From positions 1 through 10,106 of the forward strand of contig JAQTVL010000109.1 in NCBI GenBank assembly GCA_028706835.1: a stretch of 10,106 nucleotides of DNA, written 5' to 3'. The DNA comes from Phycisphaerae bacterium. GTDB taxonomy: Bacteria > Planctomycetota > Phycisphaerae > JAJVII01. A program made the position numbers and the translations under genes. The notes under the pieces were generated by a model. The model saw only the letters and a program-made list of their open reading frames with translations, made no database searches and was not told where the DNA came from. Numbering within the stretch: the first letter of the stretch is position 1; every line of letters starts with the position of its first letter. Shown one piece after another: positions 1 through 5,893 of this stretch.

Positions 1-76
1 GCGGTGCCTCGCCCGCCGTTCGACTCGCTGCGCTCGCGAGCGGCGGACTCGACACCGCACTCCACAAACAGCGAAG
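1..76. repeat. Partial hairpin repeat with TGGAGTGCGG-type ends, cut by the window edge
   Basis: Bases 55-76 match bases 4712-4733 at 21 of 22 positions, so this is a second copy of the repeat that lies inside the GlcD-GlcE gene. The right end reads CCGCACTCCA (55-64). The window opens with GCGG, which fits the last four bases of the matching left end TGGAGTGCGG, so about six bases of this copy lie outside. The interior differs from the other copy but is also hairpin-forming: bases 1-18 and 41-58 are complementary at 14 of 18 positions and enclose a GC-rich centre. The copy lies just downstream of the stop codon of the minus-strand gene that ends at 138. Family membership is seen directly; the assignment to a planctomycete-type repeat family is from memory. 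Confidence 0.6.
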
Positions 77-137
77 ACGGAGCGGGAAAGGCTCTGCCGT
101 CGAGGACGTTGGACTTGTGTAGATACCAACGGGTGGA

Positions 138-1262
138 TCACCTCGGGCGGGCCGGGGTCTCCTTCCACTCCAGTTTATTCAACTCCGGGACCTTGTTCGG
201 GTCCGCGGTTTCCAGGTTGCTGTAGACGCGGTCCCCAGCCGAGTTGGTCCAACGGTGCCGGTAGTCCGACGTGTCCCGCTCGACTTCCTTGGTGAACGGG
301 TTGACGTATTCCTCCTGCCCGCTGAGCAGCAGGTAGTTCTCGTGCTGGATCGCGCTGCGGTTCTTCGAGCGTCGGTCGAATATCTCCTGGTCGATCCTGG
401 CCAGTGTGCGGAACACCTCGGCCGCGTCGTTGCCGCGCTGGCCCACGGCCTTGATGTAGGCGGCCAGCCATTCCGGGTTGATCTTCAGCGACTGGCGCAC
501 GATGTCGAGCACCGGCTTCCAGGCGTCGGCCTCGTCGGCTGGGGCCCGCATGTGGAACGTGAACTGGTTGCTCCAGAGGGCGGCGGTGGCCCGCCAGTCG
601 CACAGGGCGGTGGCAGCCGCTTCGCGATAGCGCACGCCGCCCTCGGTGTAGTCAAACACGACCACCCCGGCGGTGAACGTCATCGGGGCCTTGCCCAGTT
701 GCGCCATCGTCGCGTTGACGTTCTTGGCCATCGCCGTCAGGATGTCAGCCAGCTCGGGCAGGTCGCCCTTCGCCGTGATCTTTGCGTCGGTGGCCTTGGG
801 GCGGAACACCTTGAAACCCTCCGTCAGGTAGGCCTCGACGGTGGGCATCGGCTTGACCAGGGCGCCGTTGTAGCCCTTGCCGGGCGGGAAGAGCGCGGCC
901 AGGTTGGCGAACTCGGCTCCGCGCGAGAAGTCGACGAAGTTGTAGGTCGGCGCCCAGCGGGCCATCACCGTCCCCGCCCCGTCGCGCTTCACTGAAAAGT
1001 CGCACTTGGTCTCGACCGAATTGAGCGCCCCGCCGGCTTGCGTCGGGTCCACCGAGAACAGCCCGCCGTCGATCTGCCAGTTGACCGGCACCAGCACGGT
1101 GAACGCCCTCTGCTTCGGTTCCCACTGCCGGCGGAACGTGACGGTGACGGGCTTCTTGCGGGCCGGCTCTACGGCATCGGAAGACGTTGTCGGTTGGGCG
1201 CCGGCCGGCGCTGCGGCCAACAGCAGCAATGCGATGGAGAACAGCGACGCGCGACTCCTCAT
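138..1262 (-). CDS. Exported protein of unknown function with a conserved-looking C-terminal NPFTKEVERDTSDY region
   Basis: The product is 374 residues. It starts with a clear signal peptide (MRSRASLFSIALLLL, small residues, likely cut after the A-G-A at 20-22), so it should be exported to the periplasm or outside. The ATG at 1260-1262 is chosen because it opens the signal peptide and follows GGGAGG with a 6-base gap. The frame stays open further upstream, but that part is only a shadow of the next gene. Residues about 33-270 have no motif I can name; stretches such as FTVLVPVNWQIDGG suggest a beta-rich fold. Near the C terminus, at about 321-349, lies NPFTKEVERDTSDY followed by RWTNSAGDRVYSN. 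I recall similar NP-(F/Y)-T-x-E-V-E...RW-N-x-x-G-x-x-(I/V)-Y segments at the ends of uncharacterised secreted proteins, but I cannot give a function. It is the third gene of a possible operon, 95 bases after the DJ-1/PfpI gene. Confidence 0.8.
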   Translation of the reverse strand: MRSRASLFSIALLLLAAAPAGAQPTTSSDAVEPARKKPVTVTFRRQWEPKQRAFTVLVPVNWQIDGGLFSVDPTQAGGALNSVETKCDFSVKRDGAGTVMARWAPTYNFVDFSRGAEFANLAALFPPGKGYNGALVKPMPTVEAYLTEGFKVFRPKATDAKITAKGDLPELADILTAMAKNVNATMAQLGKAPMTFTAGVVVFDYTEGGVRYREAAATALCDWRATAALWSNQFTFHMRAPADEADAWKPVLDIVRQSLKINPEWLAAYIKAVGQRGNDAAEVFRTLARIDQEIFDRRSKNRSAIQHENYLLLSGQEEYVNPFTKEVERDTSDYRHRWTNSAGDRVYSNLETADPNKVPELNKLEWKETPARPR

Positions 1263-1268
1263 GTCGTA

Positions 1269-1274
1269 CCTCCC
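1269..1274 (-). promoter_or_regulatory. Ribosome binding site GGGAGG for the exported unknown protein
   Basis: On the minus strand GGGAGG lies 6 bases before the ATG at 1262. It decides the start against the longer open frame running up to 1649. Confidence 0.7.
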
Positions 1275-1357
1275 CGGTTGCCTGACGGGTCCCAGTTCGA
1301 AGACGTCGACACTATGGTCGTCGCGTCGCCCGGCGTCAAGGGCAGCGCGGGGCGCAC

Positions 1358-2077
1358 TTAGTTCGCCGGCGCGGTGGTCGGGGTCGGGCGGCGGTGTTCC
1401 AGCCATTCGTCGGCGGTCCACCGGGCGGCTTGGGGGCCGAGCAGACGCTCGACGATGTGCAACGCGCCGTCGATGCCCGCGGTGACGCCGGCGGCCGTAA
1501 CGATCCGACCATTGTCCACGTAGCGCTGGCCGGTCACGACCTTGCACTTGGGGGCCGCCTTCTGGAGGCCGGCCAGGCCCCAATGGTGGGTGGTGGCGGA
1601 GACGCCGTCGAGAAGCTGGGCCCGCGCCAGCAGGAACGCACCCATGCACACGGACAGGGTGATCTCGGAATCCTTGCTGGCCTGGCGAATCCAGTCCACG
1701 CCGGCGGCGGTGACGTTCCGCATGTCGCCGCCGGGGATGACCACGATATCGGCTTTGGGGGCGTCCTTGTAGGCGAAGTCCGGTTTGAGCGTGATCCCGC
1801 CCATTGTCTTCAGCGGCTCGGCGCTGGCGGCGACGGTGACGACGCGAAAGGCCTTGCCCTCGCCTGCGACGATGAATACATCCGCGGGGCCGGCGAAATC
1901 CAGTAGTTCCACCCCTTCGAAAATGAGGATCGCAACGGTACGCAGTTTGGGTTCAGTCTTCACGGTCGCACGTGGCTCCGGGTTCGATGGCTGCTGGGGC
2001 TCGGCTGACAGTATACCCAGACCGGCGGCGCACAGGATGCCCAGAGCGACGAGGGCACGAAATCGTAGAGGGAGCAT
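1358..2077 (-). CDS. Exported DJ-1/PfpI-family protein, isonitrile hydratase-like
   Basis: The product is 239 residues with a class I glutamine-amidotransferase-like (DJ-1/PfpI) fold at about 44-220. Marks of the family are FEGVELLDFAGPADVF (53-68), VVIPGG (112-117), the nucleophile-elbow cysteine in SVCMGAF (Cys144) and ATTHHWG (161-167). The pattern is closest to isonitrile hydratases and to the N-terminal domain of GlxA/AraC-type regulators. Asp60 and Cys144 are 84 residues apart, the same spacing I recall for Asp17 and Cys101 of Pseudomonas isonitrile hydratase. The residue after the cysteine is Met where hydratases usually have Thr (CTG), so the substrate may differ. Residues 1-25 form a signal peptide ending LSA before EPQQ; there is no good lipobox. 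An ATG at 2120-2122 in the same frame is possible, but it would put 15 polar residues before the signal peptide. The stop lies 95 bases before the next gene. Confidence 0.85.
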   Translation of the reverse strand: MLPLRFRALVALGILCAAGLGILSAEPQQPSNPEPRATVKTEPKLRTVAILIFEGVELLDFAGPADVFIVAGEGKAFRVVTVAASAEPLKTMGGITLKPDFAYKDAPKADIVVIPGGDMRNVTAAGVDWIRQASKDSEITLSVCMGAFLLARAQLLDGVSATTHHWGLAGLQKAAPKCKVVTGQRYVDNGRIVTAAGVTAGIDGALHIVERLLGPQAARWTADEWLEHRRPTPTTAPAN

Positions 2078-2085
2078 GGCGTGGT

Positions 2086-2090
2086 TCCTT
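2086..2090 (-). promoter_or_regulatory. Ribosome binding site AAGGA that decides the DJ-1/PfpI start
   Basis: AAGGA on the minus strand lies 8 bases before the ATG at 2077. It supports that start over the upstream ATG at 2122, which has only a short AGGG very close to it. Confidence 0.6.
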
Positions 2091-2131
2091 GCGATCGAGA
2101 AGAGCGTTTCATTGCCCGGCATGTGCCCTGA

Positions 2132-3076
2132 TCATCCCACAAACAGATTCCGCGTGGCGAACTGCGGGTCGCACGTCAGATTCACGCCGAGGCGGCGCAG
2201 GCCGGTGTCGTCGCCCGGCGTGGGGATGTGCGTCATGTGCACTTCGCAGCCGCGCAGCCGGCGAAGCTGCGAGACAGCCAACTCGGCCGTGGGGTTGGTG
2301 GTCGATGCGATCGACAGGGCGATCAGCGTCTCCTCGAGGTCCAGGCTGATCGTCTTTCGCTGGAGGATCTCCTGCTTGAGGTGGCCGATCGACTGAACGA
2401 TGGCGGGCGAGAGCAGGTGCAGTTTCTGGGGAATCTCAGCCAGGTGCTTCAGGGCGTTCATGACCGCGCTGGACGCGGCGTGCATGAGCGGGGAGTTCAC
2501 GCCCGCGATCACCGCGCCGTCGGGCAGTTCGATGGCGGCGCCGCAGACCAGGTTGCCGTCGCCCTTGTCGCCGCCCGCGGCGGCGCCGGCGGCGGCATCG
2601 CGGGCGGCAGGCACCACGCGGCGGTCCTCCGCGACGACGTTCAACTCCTTCATCAGCACTTCGACCCGCTCGACTGTCTGCTTGTCGGTCAGGCCGGTGG
2701 CGTATTCGCAGGCGCTGCGGAAATAGCGCCGGATGACCTCCTGCGCCGCTGCCTGCCGCACCATCGCATCGTTCGTAATGGCGAAGCCGGCCCGATTGCC
2801 CCCCATGTCCGTCGGCGATCGGTAGCTGCCCCGGCCGCCGGTGATCCGCTCCAGGATCGCCCGCAACACGGGGAAGGTCTCGACGTCGCGGTTGTAGTTG
2901 ACCACCGTCTCGCCGTAGGCCTCCAGGTGGAACGGGTCGATCATGTTGAAGTCGCGGATGAATGAGCTCTGCTCGGTGAGGTACTTCTCGTTGTCGAATC
3001 CGACGGAGTCGGCAGGCCAAAGTTGCCCCTGCACAAGCTCCGCATCCGCCTCGGCGTTGGGTGTCCTGGCATTCAT
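2132..3076 (-). CDS. DUF1846/UPF0371 protein lacking most of its N-terminal domain (internal in-frame deletion)
   Basis: The product is 314 residues; DUF1846 (UPF0371) proteins are normally about 490-500 residues and have no settled function. Residues about 44-314 follow the family's C-terminal half closely: NMIDPFHLEAYG (44-55), VNYNRDVETFPVL, SPTDMGGNRAGF, EVIRRYF, AIELPDGAVI, SIASTTNPTAELA and the ending NLTCDPQF. Residues 25-40 (VGFDNEKYLTEQSSFI) match the family's extreme N terminus, normally continued as ...ILERI. The sequence then jumps from RD to FNMIDPF at about base 2951. Missing is everything usually between, about 210-220 residues, including the P-loop-like APGPGSGK segment. The flanking matches are in one frame with no stop, which points to a clean deletion (or an assembly error) and not to a split gene. 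The ATG at 3076 has no good ribosome binding site; the 24 residues before the family match are unusual. I infer that the protein has lost the family's normal activity or works with a partner, and it could be a decaying gene. Confidence 0.8.
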   Translation of the reverse strand: MNARTPNAEADAELVQGQLWPADSVGFDNEKYLTEQSSFIRDFNMIDPFHLEAYGETVVNYNRDVETFPVLRAILERITGGRGSYRSPTDMGGNRAGFAITNDAMVRQAAAQEVIRRYFRSACEYATGLTDKQTVERVEVLMKELNVVAEDRRVVPAARDAAAGAAAGGDKGDGNLVCGAAIELPDGAVIAGVNSPLMHAASSAVMNALKHLAEIPQKLHLLSPAIVQSIGHLKQEILQRKTISLDLEETLIALSIASTTNPTAELAVSQLRRLRGCEVHMTHIPTPGDDTGLRRLGVNLTCDPQFATRNLFVG

Positions 3077-3214
3077 GGCCGCATACTCTAAATGATGGCA
3101 GGCGGGATGGCAACACACGAGCGAAACACGCCCGAAACACAAGTTCGTGGGTCGGGTTTGGGCCGTCTGTTTTCTCTGGCGACGGTTGCGGTTGGGCACT
3201 AAAATCCGTCCCGC
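3077..3214. promoter_or_regulatory. Divergent promoter region between the DUF1846 gene and the glycolate oxidase operon
   Basis: This 138-base gap must carry promoters for both directions. Near the plus-strand start there is a -10-like TAAAAT at 3200-3205, nine bases before the ATG at 3215. Near the minus-strand start a -10-like TAGAGT lies eight bases before the ATG at 3076. Neither ATG has a purine-rich ribosome binding site, so leaderless or nearly leaderless transcripts are possible. Between them are direct repeats: two 11-base units, ACACGAGCGAA and ACACGCCCGAA (3115-3136), followed by a further ACAC, and GATGGCA at 3094-3100 and 3106-3112. Repeats spaced by about one helical turn could be a regulator site. 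No convincing -35 boxes were found. The function is inference from position. Confidence 0.4.
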
Positions 3215-5893
3215 ATGGCGAACCAACAATTGCTTACGGACCTGCGGCGCATCGTCGGGCGCGGACAGGTCGAAACCGGGCCGGTGGCGGCGGCAACCTA
3301 CTCCTATGACGCCTCGCTCGCGCTGGGCGAACCTGGGACCGTGGTCTTTCCGACCGATGCCGCCCAGGTGGCGGCGGTGGTCAAGGCGGCTGCGGCGGCC
3401 GGCGTGCCCTGCACGGCCCGCGGGTTCGGGACCAACTTGTCCGGCGGCAGCATCCCGGCCCGCGGCGGGGTCGTCGTCTGCCTGTCGCGAATGAATCGCA
3501 TCGTGTCGATCGACCCGGCGCGGCGCTGCGCGACCGTGCAGGCCGGGCTGACCAACCTCGATTTGCAGAACGCCCTGGCCCCGCTCGGCTTCTTCTACGC
3601 CCCGGACCCAGCCAGCCAGAAGGTGTCCACGCTCGGCGGCAACATCGGCGAGAACTCCGGCGGGCCGCACTGCCTCAAATATGGCGTGACCTCCAACCAC
3701 GTGCTCGGCATGCAGGTGGTGCTGGCTGACGGCGAGATTGTCCGGCTGGGCGAGGCCGCGTTCGATCCGCTGGGGCTGGACCTTCGCGGGCTGTTCATCG
3801 GCAGCGAGGGCACGTTCGGCATCGTCACGGAAGTGACGGTACGGATCATGCCGAAATCGGAGTCGATCATTACCATGCTGGCCGTCTACGACCGCCTGGG
3901 CGACGCGGCCCGCTCGGTCGCGGGCATCATCGCACGAGGCATCGTGCCGGCGACGCTGGAGATGATGGACTCGCCGGTGATTAACGCCGTCGAGGATAGC
4001 ATCCGCGCGGGCTACCCGCGCGACGCCGCCGCTGTGTTGATCATCGAGGTCGAAGGCCCGGCTGCGGGGCTGAAGGAGCAGGCGGCGAAGATTCAGGAAG
4101 TGTGCCTGGCCAACGGCTGCCGGAACATTCGCGAGGCGAAGGATGCCGCCGAGCGCGACCAGCTTTGGGCCGGGCGGCGCGGCGCGTTCGGGGCCATCGC
4201 CCGGATCGCGCCCAACTACCTGGTGGCTGACTGCTCCGTGCCGCGGACCCGACTGCCCGAGGCGCTCGAGCGGGTGGCGGCCATCGTGGCCCGGTACGAG
4301 TTCAAGGCTGGCAACGTGTTGCACGCCGGCGACGGCAACCTTCACCCGCTGCTGCTGTTTGACGCCCGCAACCACGAGCACCTCGAACGCGTTCACCACG
4401 CCGGCCGGGAGATCATGGAGGCGTGCGTCGCACTCGGCGGCACTATCACCGGCGAGCACGGCGTGGGCGTGGAAAAGCTCGAAGCGATGCGGCTGATTTT
4501 CAACGACGACGACTTGGACTTCCAGCGGTCGCTGCGGCGGGCGATCGACCCAGCCGAGCGGCTGAATCCGGGGAAGGTGATTCCGGCGCCGACGCGAAGC
4601 TCGGGGCAGGCCGGTGGCGAGTCCGGGCGCAGCCCTATGGAGTGCGGTAGCGAAGCTACCGCTTTTGCCGGGGCGCGAACGTCAGTTCCACCGACAGCGG
4701 GAGCTGCGCTCCCGCACTCCACACACAGCGAAGAGAAGTCATTGCTGCCTTCCGACGCTGCTGAGGCGTGCGAGATGGTCCGCGCGGCTGCGACGAGCGG
4801 GACCGCGCTGCTGCCGGTGGGCGGCGGGCGACGCGCGGAATACGGCAATGTCTCCAGCCGGGAACTGACGCCCCTGCGAACCGACAAGCTGACAGCGACC
4901 GTCGAGCACGACCCGCCCAACCAGTTCATCACCGTCGGGGCAGGGCTGCGATGGGCGAAGCTCCAGGAAATCCTGGCGGCGGATCGGCAGTGGCTGCCCG
5001 TCCGCCCGCCGCTCGCGGACGGCTGCACCGTCGGCGGGATGGTCGCCTTGGCTGCCTGCGGGCCGGAACGCTACCGGTTCGGGGCGGTTCGCGACCGGCT
5101 GCTCGGCCTGCGGTTCGTGTCCGGCGCGGGCCGGCTGATCGCGGCCGGCGGCAAGGTTGTCAAGAACGTCGCCGGCTACGACGTGACCCGGCTGATCGCG
5201 GGGTCGGCTGGCACGCTCGGGCTGATCACCGAACTGACGTTCAACGTGCTGTCGATTCCGGAAGTCAGCCGGGCGGCCGTCGCAAGGGGTTCGCTGGCCC
5301 AGGTGGCAGTGGCGGCCGGCGAACTGCTCACGTCCAACGTCGAACCGGCGTTCGTGACGGTCGCCCCCGACACTGCCGGCGGCTGGCGTCTGGCGGTCGG
5401 CTTCGAGGGGTTCGAGACGACGGTGAAGTGGCAGATCGATCGGTGCCGATCCGTGCAGCAGCGAGCGGGCCTGACGGTGGCCGACGACGTGAACTATCCG
5501 GTCTACGACGGCTTGCACGCGGGCACATTCACCGAGATATTCGCCCGCCCGTTCGTGCTGCGTGTCGATCTGCCGCCGGACGTGGTGACGGCGTTCGTGA
5601 CCCAGTTCGAGCGGGTCGTTGCGGGCGCGTCGCTGCTGGTCGACCTGGCTTGCGGGCGAGTCTCCGCGGGCGTGGATCGGCTGGCCGACGGTGACTGGAC
5701 GGCCGTTTGTGCCGCGGCGGCGAAAGCCGGCGGCCACGCGATCCTGGAAAAAGCGCCCGCCGAATTCAAACAGCGTTACGATGTGTTTGGCCCGCCGCGC
5801 CCCGAGTGGCGGCTGATCCAGCGGATCAAGCGCGAGACGGACCCGCACGATATTTTCTGCCCCGGCCGAGGACCTCGAACCAATGCCCATTGA
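3215..5893 (+). CDS. glcDE: Glycolate oxidase, fused GlcD-GlcE flavoprotein subunits
   Basis: The product is 892 residues and joins two FAD-binding subunits that are usually separate proteins. Residues 1-459 are GlcD: the PCMH-type FAD domain shows TARGFGTNLSGG, PDPASQ (130), GGNIGENSGGPHCLKYG (142-158) and GSEGTFGIVTEV (196); the FAD-oxidase C-terminal domain shows HAGDGNLHP (370) and GEHGVGVEK (413), ending NPGKVIPAP. Residues about 510-892 are GlcE: a second FAD domain with TALLPVGGG, GPERYRFGAVRDRLLG (615) and GGKVVKNVAGYDVTRL...GTLGLITE (645-675). The enzyme oxidises glycolate (or a similar 2-hydroxy acid) to glyoxylate and works with GlcF, whose gene overlaps this one by 11 bases. Residues about 475-507 are encoded by a hairpin repeat with low-complexity protein sequence. 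The ATG at 3215 has no clear ribosome binding site. A D-lactate dehydrogenase is the alternative for the GlcD half alone, but the D-E-F order argues for glycolate oxidase. Confidence 0.9.
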   Translation: MANQQLLTDLRRIVGRGQVETGPVAAATYSYDASLALGEPGTVVFPTDAAQVAAVVKAAAAAGVPCTARGFGTNLSGGSIPARGGVVVCLSRMNRIVSIDPARRCATVQAGLTNLDLQNALAPLGFFYAPDPASQKVSTLGGNIGENSGGPHCLKYGVTSNHVLGMQVVLADGEIVRLGEAAFDPLGLDLRGLFIGSEGTFGIVTEVTVRIMPKSESIITMLAVYDRLGDAARSVAGIIARGIVPATLEMMDSPVINAVEDSIRAGYPRDAAAVLIIEVEGPAAGLKEQAAKIQEVCLANGCRNIREAKDAAERDQLWAGRRGAFGAIARIAPNYLVADCSVPRTRLPEALERVAAIVARYEFKAGNVLHAGDGNLHPLLLFDARNHEHLERVHHAGREIMEACVALGGTITGEHGVGVEKLEAMRLIFNDDDLDFQRSLRRAIDPAERLNPGKVIPAPTRSSGQAGGESGRSPMECGSEATAFAGARTSVPPTAGAALPHSTHSEEKSLLPSDAAEACEMVRAAATSGTALLPVGGGRRAEYGNVSSRELTPLRTDKLTATVEHDPPNQFITVGAGLRWAKLQEILAADRQWLPVRPPLADGCTVGGMVALAACGPERYRFGAVRDRLLGLRFVSGAGRLIAAGGKVVKNVAGYDVTRLIAGSAGTLGLITELTFNVLSIPEVSRAAVARGSLAQVAVAAGELLTSNVEPAFVTVAPDTAGGWRLAVGFEGFETTVKWQIDRCRSVQQRAGLTVADDVNYPVYDGLHAGTFTEIFARPFVLRVDLPPDVVTAFVTQFERVVAGASLLVDLACGRVSAGVDRLADGDWTAVCAAAAKAGGHAILEKAPAEFKQRYDVFGPPRPEWRLIQRIKRETDPHDIFCPGRGPRTNAH
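4638..4733. repeat. Two-hairpin repeat element inserted in frame in the GlcD-GlcE linker
   Basis: The core, 4638-4721, is 84 bases with perfect 10-base terminal inverted repeats, TGGAGTGCGG and CCGCACTCCA. Inside are two matching perfect hairpins, each with an 8-base stem and a 3-base loop: GCGGTAGC-(GAA)-GCTACCGC at 4644-4662 and GCGGGAGC-(TGC)-GCTCCCGC at 4697-4715. Similarity to the copy at the left edge of the window continues 12 bases past the terminal repeat, to 4733. The core is a multiple of three and has no stop in the glcDE frame, where it is read as a peptide containing MECGSEATAFA and PHSTHSE. No ORF lies within it, so it would be non-autonomous (REP- or MITE-like). I remember similar sequences as abundant in planctomycete genomes, but that was not checked. 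Confidence 0.75.

Noticed and set aside
76..101. Imperfect hairpin GACGG...CCGTC as a terminator for gene 1
   Set aside because: The stem is bulged and there is no clear U run on the minus strand; it may simply be part of the repeat's tail.
138..1649. A 503-residue minus-strand open frame extending gene 1 upstream to 1649
   Set aside because: The extra N-terminal part is arginine/proline-rich shadow coding over the DJ-1/PfpI gene. A signal peptide and a GGGAGG ribosome binding site mark the true start at 1262.
2132..4459. A 775-residue minus-strand open frame extending the DUF1846 gene to 4459
   Set aside because: The region beyond 3076 is antisense to the well-supported GlcD half and has typical high-GC shadow composition. 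Family similarity begins only after residue 24 of the 3076 start.
4739..5890. A 383-residue minus-strand open frame opposite the GlcE half
   Set aside because: It has no recognisable domain and is rich in Arg, His, Gln and Pro as expected for antisense reading of a high-GC gene; the plus strand encodes a clear GlcE domain.
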